This document shows positions 45,401 to 60,400 of a stretch of 64,000 nucleotides of DNA, piece by piece. Under the pieces are notes generated by a model. The model saw only the letters and a program-made list of their open reading frames with translations. It was not told the DNA's origin and did not search any database. A program made the translations under genes and the position numbers. Origin of the DNA: Musa acuminata AAA Group (taxonomy: Eukaryota; Streptophyta; Magnoliopsida; Zingiberales; Musaceae); NCBI RefSeq assembly GCF_036884655.1, contig NC_088354.1:13030501-13094500 (forward strand). The letters are read 5' to 3'. Each line of letters starts with the position of its first letter. The stretch's first letter is position 1.

Positions 45401-48400
45401 AGACCAAGGTAGGCAATACCAAATGATACCGCCCGGTACGGGCGGTACGTACCGGTCCGACGGCATACCGGTACGCGGACCGTCCGCTACAGGGCGGAAC
45501 GAAAAATAATAATAAAATTATATATATATATATATTAATTTATATATATATATATATAAACGAGGCTACGTCGTTGCCTGGGAGAAGAGAGAATGGTATA
45601 TATAATATATATAATATATATATATATAACGAGCGGTATACCGAACGGTATACCGCTCGATATACAGTTTCGTACCGTATCGAGCGAACGTCGAAAATCC
45701 GGTACGGTACGAAATTGCAGACCTTGCTTGAGACAATGTATGATGCCTGTAAGTGTTAGTCATAATGTGTGATATTTAAACAAAACCACTTATGTACAGG
45801 TTTCATAAATTTTTTATCTTAATCTTTGTCCTTATTCTTTGTTAACTTTGTGTAGCAATGACAACAAGTTATAATGACCCAATTTTATTTTACTGAAAGT
45901 ATGAATATTTATTAGCACATTTGCTATGTTTTTTTAACTTGTATATTGCCTCCTTGTCTATACGGAGGTTGCTTGAAAACTTTAATTTCAGTTTCTGGTG
46001 ACTCCATTTTCTTCTTTGACTTTCCAGGAGCTAGTTATCCTGAACAACGGGAAAGCATCTTTTTGAAAAAAGAACTTGAGAATAAAATGAAGCAACCCGA
46101 GTACATGGTAATCACCTTATCATGCAATTTTCTTATAGCTACACTATGAGCCATCTCTCACTTCTACTAAATATTTCTTTTTTCCATCATATTTGATAAT
46201 GATGACATCCAAAATTTACAATTTTTTTTTGCACACTGTGTGCCTAAATACCGTGCATGAAACATGTACTTTGCATTGAGAACATCATGGTACATTTTTC
46301 ATACAATATTATTACCTGGGTCTATGATTTACATGTAGATTCAAATTTGTTATTATATTGACCTGATATTTGCTCTTATGCATACATAACACTTAATTTG
46401 CATTTCATGTTTTTAACACAGAAAATTCTGGAAGCTAGAGATTCTTTACCTATATCTAAGCTGAAGAGTAATATTCTACAATTGCTAGTTGAGAATGATG
46501 TGATTGTTGTTTGTGGGGAAACAGGTTGTGGAAAAACAACACAGGTACTTCATAAATTTTTGTAAATATATATGCTATTCCTTGTCATTGTTCCTATATG
46601 TATTACATATATTTCATCTTGATAGTTGGTATGATTTACCTGCCTAACAAAATAATTTTACTCCGGTACACATATGGGATGCTTCTGTTCCAATACATGT
46701 TACAAAATAATTTTCTTACCTTAGTACTTGTGGAAATGTTTGGATTTTGAAGGTCTATTTTGGTAGAAAATTCTGAAAGTGCCTGTTGACAAATTCCCCA
46801 CTTTTTGATGTTGTTGCATGGTTGATATGTCTGTCCATAGAATTAAAGTTTCATGGTTAAAGTGGAGAGGGATATCAATAATTTTGTGTGATTGTCATGT
46901 GCCTCTTAATTTAAAGAAAAATATTGCATCACTGTTGCAAGTCCATATATGCTTTATGATTATGCATGTGGAGCAGTTAGGTTAGTGTTGTGGAGATGAG
47001 TATATTGAGTTGTGGACATTTGCAGGTACAAAAAAAGATAGAATGTGAAATATTTACATTTGTGAACTATTAAGTGTAGGTTGTAGCTTTGACTGGTGGT
47101 AGAATGAGAAATAGATCACTTGAGATGGAGTGGACATCCAAAGATGAGTAGATGTAACAGTTAATTGAGGTGAATCAATTATGATTTTTTGGCATGGGGA
47201 GAGGTTGAGGGAGACCTAGGAAAACCTCATTAAATACCACACCTCTTAGTTTAATTAGTGATATTGTCCTTAACAAAGCTAAATGACGAGAAAGTTCCAT
47301 GTAACCAACTGCAAATAGTTGGATCATTGTAGCTTATTGATGTCGTTGATGTTGGTTTGTTGTGGATAATTGGTTCATGCTAGGTTAAAGTCTTGCCAGC
47401 ACTTATAGTTTTTGATGAATAGTCAGATTGAAAGGTTGTGTGCTTCGTCGTGTCAGCATGACTTGTGTGTTGATGATGGAAAGGAAACAAGAAGAAAATA
47501 AAAAGAGCTTATTTATTTATTTGTTTTGAAGGTAAATGTGCCTTTTAATGGTAAAAGATGAATTTCTCAACCCATTTTCCCTCTCCAACATTGGATTGCG
47601 ATGCAATGCCTTGAATTTATAGGGGTTTTTGTAATCAGTGTTTGATTCTTTCAAAGCCCTAATTGAGGTAATGAGTAGGTGATTTATATTAGATTGGACA
47701 AATTGAATTGGTAGTGTCTTGCAAACTACCCCTTTTGATAAAAAAGAAATGTGAAACTGTGATTTCTGGTATGTTTATCGAACTTTCCTTCCCTTTTTTC
47801 TGTTAGTGTATTCTTCTGAAAATTGTAACTTTTATTCAAAAAAGTGATTTTTTGGTTTAAACTGTTTCACTTTGCAAAAACTCATGGTTCATGCTACAAC
47901 CCCACATTGTTTCTTGTGATTATATTTCATACAAGTGTGATAATCTGCCAAAGAAAGTGTGTTAATCATGCTACAACTCATGGTTCATGCTACAACCATA
48001 AAAGTGTGATAATCTGCCAAAGAAAGTTCTTTATGTAAATTGCTTTGTATGAGTAGATCAGTCATTTATCCTTGGGATCTGACGTACTGGACACTTCCAA
48101 CATGAATTGATTCATTTTGGGTCAAAAGTGATTCTTCAATTTTTTTTTATAGGTGCATATGTTACTTATTTCCTTATTTAATAACTTTAGTTTATGATTT
48201 GAGCTATTGTGGATAAGAATGTATCTATTGATCTTTATAGTTATGAATTATATTTTATGTGTTATGCTTTGCTGTTATTTCTCAAACACTAGCATGGTTT
48301 ATGACAGCGGATTTGAAAATAGGTATTATGTAGGCTATGTATATAGCTGGTTCTATGTAGTGGCACGACCCATGCTCTTCTGACTTGGTATGGTATATAC

Positions 48401-51400
48401 AACATGCATGGCAGAAATGTATTTGTAACTTTGCTTAAGAGGTCCTAAACCTGTTTTTTCTTTATCACATGTTTATGACTTTTTTTTATATATTTTCCCA
48501 GAGGTAGTACCATGTGATAGGGTTCATGATGAAATGAAACTTTTTATCCATAAAGTAAAATTGCTGCTCGTGTCACATATATCACATTGTATCTTGAGTG
48601 TCACGTTGGATGGGGCATGCTACTAATAACAAGTTTTCAAGTTATGGTGGTGTAGGGGGTTCAATTGGGTGCTAAAATGGTTCAGGCTGGTGCATTATGC
48701 CACCAATTTATGCATAAAATGATGAGGAAAATATTTATTTGAAAAGAAAATTTCGTACCTGAGATTGTTAGTATTTATTTGTGTTTGCCATTTAACTTTG
48801 CCTCTTCGGCCTCCCATGAAGTGGACACTCCTAGGGTTCCACTGCAATGAGTTGGCTTTTCCATTCTTTTCTTATTTGTATAATTAGGAAGCATTTTGTT
48901 TCATTAGGGATCTGAGTCTCCACTGAATTTCTTCATCAACATATGAATTTTCTTTCTCATTCTTATTCTTTAACAAAATATTGCAGCATCTTTTATCTGA
49001 CTATGTAACCTTTTGTAGGTTCCTCAATTCATTTTGGATGACATGATCCAATCAGGTCTCGGTGGATACTGTAACATAGTGTGCACACAACCCAGAAGAT
49101 TAGCGGTATGAATATTCATAATTCTTGTTTTCTGGAAAAGATACTTGGTGTGATCATCACTTCTAATTCTCATAAATAAGTATCTTGTGCTAATTTTATC
49201 TCACTGTATATACTTGATGTTATACACTGTATCACTGAGAGGTGTACCTCCAATTTTATCTCATAGGTACCTGAGTTAAAATTCTGGCTCAATCACCATA
49301 TGACTTGTACCTTTCCAGCTTGTGCTAAATATACAATTTGGTGTGCACAATTATAATCCCTATTTTTCTCTTGTATCACACATATCCATATACCTCTTCC
49401 ATGGTCCAAATCCTCTGCTTTTGTTTTCTATTTTCGTGCTTGATCTTTTGAAGATCAATCCTATGAAATCAGATTGATCTGGGCTGATATTACTACTGGT
49501 TAGGTGGACATGTGCTGTAACTGACTGATACACTGAACTATGATTAACAAGATTCGTTGTCAACTATGAAAATGTGGACCCACAATCTTCTTTCTGGTTC
49601 TTAATGCAGAAGGGAGGTTCTTTTATGATTGTAGTTAACATTTGAAAATTGAATTATGACTTTGATAAATGGGATATCATTGATAAGGTCTTGATCTACA
49701 TAGAGATTCTTGCCATAATGAATGGACCTTTGGTAAACAGGCCAGGATCTACTAAAATTTGATTTTAAATGATAATCTATGGTGTGGAGTGGACATACTT
49801 TTATTTGGGTCCAAATGCTAGAAATTTTCTGGTGATCTTGAGTCTAGACATTATGTGTTGCATGCCATGTTTGTTGGCTTTTAAGTGGCTTGAAGAAGGG
49901 GTATACAGAGGATAGATATTGATTTTCACCTTTTTTTTGAGCCAAACATTGCTTTTAGCCGCTTACATTGGATTGAAATGTTTCTGTTTTGTTCTTGTAG
50001 TATTTATAGTGTTCCCTTGTATGAACATCAGAAACTAAGGTTTACGTATGCAGGCTATCTCTGTGGCAGAAAGAGTGTCAGATGAGCGATGTGAGCCTTC
50101 ACCTGGTTGTGACGGTTCATTGGTTGGTTATCAAGTACGCCTTGACGTTGCAAGGTGCTATACTTTTTTAGTCTTTGTCATTTTGGTCTATAATCTTCAC
50201 TAGTGTGGATCACTAAAAGATCTTTGTCCTTTCATCAAATATTTGGCTAGGTCTTGCCGTGAATAATGTCTGTGATTTTGTATGCATTTGTCTATATTTT
50301 AGTGATAACACACTTCATGGTAATGTGGAATTCATTATTTGGTTACAATGGCATTTTGGCACTAGGTAGTTGGATTCTTTGTTTGCATTACAACCATACT
50401 TTACTATCTACTTCTACTCTTTGACTCATACATCTTGGCTGTACAGTCAATGCCATTGAATTTCAAATAGCTTGCATCATATTTTATGTGACACTCAAAC
50501 AAACCGAGCAACTTTATGTTCCTACAGTATCCCAGCCAAAATTTGATTAGCTGTTCTAAAAAAAAAGTCACTCTTTAGTAGTGATAGTTCTAGAAGTGGA
50601 GATTGCCAATACTTGTAGTTAGTGATGTTGAACAAGAGGAACTTCGTATTTATTTCAGTCATGATCATGATGAGGTCTGAGAATGATTAACTGACTTGCT
50701 TTATTTTATTTCGGATTTAAGTGTGTGCAAAAGAATTCCCTTGACATGGTTCCAACTTCCAAGAAGCAATTGATGTGGATAGGGGCACATGCATGCATCA
50801 ATAATTTAATGTTTTATTTATTAACTTAAAACGAAAACTTATGTTCAATTATTAACAAGTTTCAGGGTATGCAAGATTTTAGAGTTTGGTTTTAATAATA
50901 GATCAAATGAATCATGAATCTCAGTCTGGTGCTGATATTGATGGTGGTCGAATATGTACATGCCTGTACGGATTGATGTGATGAGACTCGGTATGAGTTG
51001 GTATTACCTGGACCACAGAGAAAGAATGAAAAAGAGGGGAGAAGAAGAGGAAACAAGGTAAAAGAACATAAAAAGAAGAGGTTACAATGCCTGCCAAAGG
51101 AGTTGATGACAGTGAAGCGAGGAGGTGGCAACAGCGGAGGAGGTGGATGCAATGACGGGGGTGAAGGTGGAGAGACATATGCGATGGAGGCAGAGAAGAT
51201 GGAGGGGAGTGAGAGGAGAGAAAGCTGTTGTATGACGTTCTAGTTTAGTTTCAAATTTGAGTTGGTTTACAGGACTAGATGAGTTTGCTAAAATCTTAAG
51301 TGTTTTGGGTTAGTGGTTTAGACTAAGTTAGTTATCTTATCTCATCAGATTGTTATATGTTGAGACTGATTGATAGCTGCTGAAAGCTATCAACACCTCC

Positions 51401-54400
51401 CCTCGAGCCGATATTTAAAAATAAAAATTATAAAATTTAATACAGTTTGATAGTAGTTATCTTACAGTCTTACTATATGGTGTGCTCAATAAGGTAACCT
51501 TCCAGGACGATCCACCCAAACTGAACTGACTGAAATTGCTCGTTTCATGTATTGGTTAGTTGTCAAACCAGTAAATATGGATTTGTACTATTTGGTACAG
51601 TTGATATTTAAATCTTGGACTGAGGTTTAAAATATTCGTTTGATATTGGACTGATATGGTACCAGTATGTTGGGTGATTTACCGACTTTTAGCAAGGTGC
51701 AAAATACGTAGTTTGTAGTTTGTACTTAGTATTGGAGTCCAAATAAGCGATAGGTTTGAGATGGGGACTGACAGATTGGCAAATCCTTTCTCCTTAATTT
51801 ACTTTATTGATCTTGCCCGTAATTTGATCTTGTTTTAATAATAACATCATCACCTTGTGCCTCTGGATAAAACAAATAATAAGTTGCCCATGGCATGATT
51901 TTAAATGTCTGTTAGGCCAATACATACAAACTAGGATTGTTAGTAGTTATTGGTCCGACCAAGAACATGGCTTGATATCGGTTGATATTAATTTACTTTA
52001 TTTTTAAAATGATACTAGATGGACAATACAAATGAGATATTGCACTATATCTATTAACCTTTTGGTCAATGTTGACTGGATAGAAGTCTCCAATCTAGGT
52101 TTATCGACCTCCATGCCTTTGAACTGTATGGATATCTGAGTTTCATTAATTAGATACATAGATCCCCAAATCTGTAAACTTGATTTAAGAAACTCCAAAT
52201 CATTAAATTGAGGTAGATGAATCTCTATGTCCATGAATGATTAGACTCTCTTCATTTCATCCCTGAATAGAGGTAGCTAAAGAAAACTTTCTTCAGAATC
52301 ACAAATGTGTGAAATTTAATATTAGATATTTGATCTCTATGTTGATATTCATTATACCTTGGTTAAGTAATTTGCTGAGACGTTGAGGCAGCAATACGTA
52401 GATTTTAATACTCCAATTTTTGTACTGGGTTAATGATCAGAGTGTGCACCTGCAGAAGCATCAGTCTAATGCATAAAAAGGGAGGAAGAAGGGCCATATT
52501 CCAGGTGGATGTTTGATCTGTGTAAATCAAAGATGCTTTCATTTGTGTACTGTTTGTGGTGATACATTGATGTCTACTGAATTAATGCTTTGTTGAGTAT
52601 AAAGCTTTAACAGATTATGATTTATTGAAATGGTGACTAATTTATTGCATTTATATTTAATTTTTACCACTTTCTTACTTTGGAGAATTTTACTTTTATT
52701 GTTGTGCAAAAGAGTACAATTTCTTAAGTCTTATGGATGTACTTTTCCAGGAATGAGAAGACAAAACTTTTGTTTTGTACAACAGGAATCCTTCTCAGGA
52801 AGCTGGCTGTAAGATTTGCTCCTTTGACTTCAATTGCATCCATCATACATACACAATGTCTATATGTATTTGGCATTGATCATAAATTTGTCCTGATCCT
52901 AATTGGACTTATGGTTGACCATTCAACAATAACATATAGTATGGAACTTTGTACGGTCAATAGTTGGATAGTATTGAATTGGAGCCCTTGGTGATAATAG
53001 TCCCAAATAGAAGAAAAAAAAATTCTTAATGTATACATGTTATATGTTTTGGATGACATCCAAAACTGGGAACGAGTGTGGAGTTGTTTGGGCCATCTTA
53101 TCCCACTAATGTATATACTCAATGAGGAAGTGAATTTGGATAGCATAATTTGTGAATCGAAATTGAGATTATGATTTGAGTCAATAGAATCCTGTGATAA
53201 GGTCGGAGTTTATAGTTTTTTGCTTCTAAAAGAATAATAATTTTGAAGGATGATTCCTGTCCCCAATAAGTCTATCACTACTGTTGAAAACGAGCAGAAA
53301 TTAAAAATTACTGGTGTACATCTTAAAAGCTCATAAGATAAGTGACTTCATCAGAGAGAGTTTGGAAAGTATTACATGAACAGGGAACATTGAATTGTAT
53401 CTTCAAGGGATTATTCAGTCTGCTTGAAGGCTGCACTACTGATCAAACACCTGAGATTCTTGCTTTCCAAACCTTAATTCTTCTCATCATACACAGTAAT
53501 TAATTATTCACGTATTTTGCTGACATCTTCAGACTCTTATTTGTGGTATTGTCTTATGGAGCTATATTTGTGGGCTGTGGCCATCTTCTTTCTTTTTCAA
53601 TGTCCTTGTTATAAGACATCCTCATAAACTTCGCACCTGCTTAATCCAGTCTTTTCTGTTTGTTATGTCTTATCTTTAAGAGGATGGAGGTGTTTAAAGG
53701 GGTAAATAACAGAGAAAATTAGTTTCAGTCTTATGATACTATTATGAAGATTAGTGTCCCTACCCAATCATTCATATGCCGTTGTCCTTTATATTAATTG
53801 CTATATACAAGAAAAGCATGTGTATTTTATGCCAATTTGGTTAGTCATCATCATGTGGTTCTTACAGGTAAATAAAGACTTGGCTGGTATCACACATGTG
53901 ATAGTTGATGAAGTTCATGAACGATCACTTTTGGTATGATTCTTGTCCTTGATGTTTTCTAACCTAATTATGTGTTTATGTTCTTATGTTGTGTGCCATC
54001 CCCCCTCACCTTCTCTTTTTTTGGACTTGTTACCCATATAAAAGAAAGTGGTGAGAGACAAGAGACTTTCAAAATTCATATGGGTAGATTACACGAACCA
54101 AATAATACAAGTATCAGAGTGTTTGATGCATCAGGTAGCTGAGAGTGTTATAGGAGGAAACATAGGGGAGCACTAGTAGAAGTAGATTGCACTGAAACAT
54201 GAGATTGGAAATCTACAAGTTGGGACTTCTAAAGTTATTGGCTAACCAAAATGGTCAAATAATCTCACTTGGTATGTGATAAGCCTCACGATATTATACT
54301 TGAAAGAACAAGGATAGAAATTGGCCTCAAATTTTGGTTTGAAATCTGTGTTCTTTTGTAATGACCACAAGAAAATACTAAAAAAAAATATAAATATGAA

Positions 54401-57400
54401 AAAGAGAAAGACTACATATGCTAAAAATAAATTATATATATAATAGTAATACGATGTGAGATTATCATAATCCTGTAAAATATTGAAAACTATATGTAAA
54501 CGCAATTATATAATAGCTATGGAAAAGAGAATTTGGGCTTGTTATCTGTGATTTTCATAATGGCCACTAGTTAATACTAAAAAGAGAATTTGAGTTTGTT
54601 ATCTGTGATTTGCCCATGGGTGGCCATGGCTTGGCATGACCTGCTTCAAGTCAGGTGCATCTTTCCTGCTACAATGTCATGTTGGGACTATCCCCATGGT
54701 CCAACATCAGCTCTGCTAGGCTAAGGGTTGGCTGGCCTGGCTTGGGCATGTGAGAGGGGGCTTTTCCTAGTATGTGACCCACCATGTGTTTGGCACAAAT
54801 TTCAATTGACATGACTCAACTGAGCTCTCACCATCACATTGCTCCAAAGCCACTGCTTAGCCTTACCCTTCTCTGTTCTATCTTGGTCCTCATAGTCCAC
54901 CCCTTACTCTTCTCGGCCCTCCCCCTCCTCTGGCCTCCTGATTGAATCACCCTCTCCCTATCACTTCTTCCGACTCTGGTTTTCTACCTTCTCCTGTATC
55001 TCCCCCTTTATCATCACTGTGCTGTCTGTCACACCCGCTATCAAAGAGGGTGTCCAGGTGAACATGCATAGGTGAGGGCCTAACAATCTTGTGAATGTCT
55101 ATATGGCTTAAGCTGAGTGATCATTATGTGGACTGATCATTATGGGCGCTGCTCAGCTAGTCATTCTAGCATGCCTTGCTACAAGGCTGTCATAAACCTG
55201 ATAGGTACTGGTCATGGTGTTCCAATTACACCTGTATAACCATGGATCAATGTGTTGTTTTTTGTCATCAACATGAACTGAAGCTAACTATTTTGACAAG
55301 AAATGATATAGTCCAATTTGCTCGTCCCTACTCTTTTCTTAATCAAATTTTTTTAGAAAAGGGAACGAAAATATAAATCTATCGTAAAATAAGAAATAGC
55401 AAGGTAAATTTACCATCTTCAATGGCTATAATATTTTTCAACACTTCCTCGTTACATTTATGATCGAGAGGGTAATTTCAACTCTTTATTAGATGCTTGA
55501 CCCATCTCCAGCCATTAAAGCTAACTATCAAAATGCACTGTATAGCCATGTTTTGATTATGTTTTTATGTTCTCTCCTTTTTTTTCTATTCCCCCGTCTC
55601 TTTTCCCCTCTTCCTTTCTTTCTTTCTTCAATCAATAATAGTAGCATGTCCATGACATGATGTGTGGAACTTTTGGATGCCACCTGTGGGTTATCATTGG
55701 GTGTCTGTGTTGCACTTGACTCCTTTCTTATAATAGTGAATCATTTGGCCAATAGATTCATCCTTGTAAAAATGTAATTGCATATTTGCTGAATGCAATA
55801 TTTTTGTATATACTATATACACAAATATGTGTGTAAATTTTATATGGATACATATATTAGTTTCTTCCTTTCAATTTGCTAAAGCCTTCCACTTTTAAAA
55901 TATTTTTCTTTTCTAATCTTTTGTTTTATGGTTATATTGTTCTTGACTTCTTTCGTTGTGTTGATATATTTACTTATGTGACATGACTTATTGGTTTGTT
56001 TATATGTTTATAATGGTATTGTTCTTGTTCACTTTGCCTAAGCTTCCTTTATTATCAATCCTATACATGAAATGTTGTTATACATTGTCTTGATTTTATC
56101 ATTCTTATAACTTAATATATGTTATATTGTTTAATGGAATAAGGAGCTTAGATAAGTATTGAGTGAAAGATTGCATATTTTTTCCGCATGAAATTTACTA
56201 GTTCCTTGTACTTCTTTCAGGGTGACTTTTTACTCATTGTTCTCAAAAACCTTATTGAGAAGCAATCTGATACTGCCAGGCAAAAGTTAAAAGTGGTTCT
56301 CATGTACGTTTTACTCAATGACATTGATTTTGAATTTGTTATCTATTCTTAAGTACTAATAGCACTTATAATCTTCTCAATTTACCTTTTACCCAGGTCT
56401 GCAACAGTTGATTCAAGTTTGTTCTCAAGGTACTTCGGGAATTGCCCTGTGATTAGTGCAGAAGGAAGAACACATCCAGTATCAACTTACTTTCTTGAGG
56501 ATGTTTACGAAAGGCTTGACTATTGTCTTGCTTTGGATGCTGCAGCATCAGGAACATCCATGACTGGATATAGAGGAAAAGTCCGTTTTTCTCTCTTTGT
56601 TACTAAAAACATCGAACATCTTATGAGATACATCTATTATTGTAAATGAATATTTACTTCATGTATATCTGTTTCACCTGTGATGGGACATTTACACGGT
56701 CCACAATCCACATATTGGTCATCTCCACATTGAATTTATCCTTTAATAAAGATCTTTCCTTTTAGCTTTCAAATCATGCTTTCTCTTATTGACTGTTAAG
56801 ATGCTTCATCAATCCTCTCTCGGTTGTTCTATCAATCATTAGCCTTTTTAAATTGATCATTTTTCCCCTATTAGGTGGTGGATAGCAATAGTCAAATATA
56901 GCTTAACACAACCATTTTTTAATTTTCTGATTCTGCATCTTTTTTCTTTTTAAAATTACAACTTGGTGATATGGTGTTACTACTTGCTAGTTCATGTAAG
57001 TCTCTGTTTATGAAAAATTAACCAGGATTGTTGATTCATGTTTAGGAAGCAATTAAAGATTTGAGTGGTATTGGCAAAATGCCATGTATATTTATTATAA
57101 AGGTAATATGCAAATGTATAACATTTCTGGTGATTTTCAGCAAGGATTGCAATTTCATATCAGTATACTATTGGACATTCACTAATTTTGGAATCAATTC
57201 TATTTCTAGGCTTTTACTGATATCACATTTGTTTGTTGTAGCAATTTGACATCATTGCCACATTACTATGATTGTTCATTATGTCAAAAATGTCGATACA
57301 ATATTTAATCTCTAGATTTTGCTTAGTGCTTTTTGTTTAACAGCTTAAGGGCAGTATTGTGGATAATCACAGAGGAAAGAAGAATATAGTTTTATCTTCA

Positions 57401-60400
57401 TGGGGTGACGAGTCACTACTTTCTGAAGACTATGTTAATCCCCATTATATCCCAGATCAATATGCGTCATACAGTGACCGAACACGGCAAAATCTGGTAA
57501 ACACCTATTTGATGGTTGGATAACCAGGTAATTGTTTACATAACTAACATTGTGGCTGTCATAAATACTGTGTGCAGAAGCGTTTAAATGAGGATGTGAT
57601 TGACTTTGACCTTCTTGAAGATTTGATATGCTTTATTGATGAAAATTATCCACCGGGTGCTATTCTTGTCTTTCTTCCAGTAGGTCCTTGTGAATGTCCG
57701 TCAATATACTACATTAATTAACTATATTGTCTATGAATGTTTGTTTCTTGTGCCTTGCTTACCGGTCATCAAACGGTTACTACAGGGAGTTGCAGAAATT
57801 GACTTGCTAGTTGACAAGTTAACTGCTTCCTATCAATTTGGAGGAATATTATTGGATTGGATTCTTCCTCTGCATTCATCTCTTTCAGCTTTTGAACAAA
57901 AAAAGGTGTTTTTGACCCCACCTCAGAATATCCGCAAGGTATTTGTTACTGAACTTATGTATCAAGCTGCAATTTTGTTATTCTCCTGTAACTTCAAATC
58001 CTGTGTGTTATTTTTAGTTTTTGCTGGCAGTCATCACTACTCTTGTTGATAGTTTATGACAGGTTATTTAACCCCTTGATTAAATGGAAATACCTATATA
58101 GAAAAATGAAGTCAATGGTTGCTACTTTTAACAAATTGATGCTTCATATTGTTCAGATTTTTCTTTGTTTCAATCTTATTTTCCCAAATTCTTTGTATTT
58201 TTTAATTTTTTGATCAAAACACTGAAGTATGCATCCTCATGTAATGTTTGCAGATCTCTGTGATGCATGCAAAATAATTGAAATGCATTACCATGTTTAT
58301 GCTTGTTCTTTTGTTTCTATTAGGCATGGTTGGATGTCTATGGTTCATTAGAATAAAAGTACTATGGTGAATCTCTTCTGTGCAATATGTTTTTTCTTCT
58401 TTCTTTTCATCTGTAAGTAATGTGGATTGCTTGCGCTGGTTGTGTGATGTCCACATATTAAATGTAACAGATATATGACTAGTACTAGCATTACTCGATG
58501 CTCATACAGTCAATAAATGATTGCCATGAAGGTGACGAAGTGCTTTATTAACATTATTTTGTCATAATGCTATTGCTAAGTTGGAATATTATTTTTTAAA
58601 AATATAAATCTAGGGCCAAAGTTACGATTGTGGTCTTTGAACTTTGTTACTTAAACCTTCATGGTTGCTAACATCTTCCTTAATCTTGGTTGCTTTTGGA
58701 TGGGAAACTAAAAAATAATTCTTGTCGCTACCAAAGATCTCAATTTCGGTCTGTACTGGTACACCGAGCCCTGCTCGGTACGATACGTATTGGGGTGTAC
58801 CAATGGTACACTGGGGCATACTGGCGGTACACCCAAAAAGAGTTGAAAAACCTGCAAAAATACCTGGAGGCAACGGTCCAAAAATATTGGGGCGTACTAA
58901 CTGGTATACCTCGGTAACGATCGAAATCCACTTGGTAACAGTCAGATTTCGACCATTATCGCTCGATACGAGGTCAAAACATTGGTCTTACCCGGTAGAT
59001 GGCGGTTTGCGTACCAGTATCCTTTCGGACCGGTACATATCTCCCGTATCGGGTGGTACACATCAAAGTTAATCCGACCGTTACCGCCTGATACGAGGTC
59101 AAAACACTGGTCCTACCCGGTAGATAGCGGTCCGTGTACCGGTATCCTCTCGGACCGGTACATATCGCCCGTATCGGGTGGTACACATCAAAATTGAGAA
59201 CCTTGGTCTCTACAATATGTTGGAAAGCAAGGATGATGTCTACTTCACAAACTATCAAATGGGTTATTACTCAATATGAGAACATTGTATTGTATTGGAG
59301 AGTTTCATGCCTATAGTAGGATGGAAGAAATCAACTGAGAAGTTCTTCCCAGATTTATAGTTTGAAGGATAGTTATGCATTTAACAGTGTACCTAAAAAA
59401 CCATTTGTTGTACATTTATAATTTTAGGTCTGAAGGTTCTTATCATGAGGAATTGGGTGGTATCTTTTCATGTACATGAAGATAGACTAAATATGTACTT
59501 TTGGTTTTCAGTTACATATTTCATATTGTTCATCGACTAAGTGGGTTGATAATCTCTTCTTGTATGCTAATTTTATTGATGATTGTTCATTTCCCCAGGT
59601 CATTGTTGCTACAGATATTGCGGAGACCAGTATAACAATTGATGACGTGATTTATGTGGTTGATGCTGGAAAGCACAAAGAGAAACGTTACAATGCTCAA
59701 AAGGTTTAAGGTCAAGCTTGTTTATTCATGATAGTAAAAGAAAATATTTTACGATGATCATTAAAAGTGGAATTCTAATTTATGCTTACCTCATCTTGTT
59801 TTGTTTGTATGGTCACAATTAGTTACTTTGAGTTGAACCCAAGTTTAAACAAAGTTCATTGTCCTTATTTCAAATGGGTGAAGGCTGAAGTGGTTGTGAT
59901 GTAGTTTCCAAAACATAATATGGATTATGGACAATAACAATCATGGAAAGAACATGGATCTTCATGCCTCATGAAAATATACGATCTCAATTCTCATGTA
60001 TGTGGATCTTAATCATCTTTAGCAGAAAACCCGTTTTTAGTATAGAACTCTTGTCACATGAAAGTGACGCCAGGTTCCTGGCCCATCATATTGGTCCTCA
60101 GATGTGGTGCAAAATAGACGAGTTCTCAAATTGTTTTGGACTGAAACTTGGTGTACAGGAACACCTTCAAGAATATGACTAGTATTGGTAGATACAATGA
60201 TTTGATGGAGAATTAATATAATTTCTTTACAGGAGGCCAAGTGGGTAGGGCAAAAATTTTGGATCTTTCCAGTTGGGTTTGGCCAAAATCTGATCAAATA
60301 CAAACCATTTAGAGTCTTTCAATGCTTTAGGATGCACGATAATCCTATCAATATAGGTCTAGCAAATTCTTTCTATCACTTAGAAAATTGACCCCTACTC

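Noticed and set aside
50990..51243. 81-codon Lys/Glu/Gly-rich open frame in helicase intron 12
   Set aside because: A purine-rich low-complexity tract; a similar tract at 62740-63090 gives similar frames on both strands.
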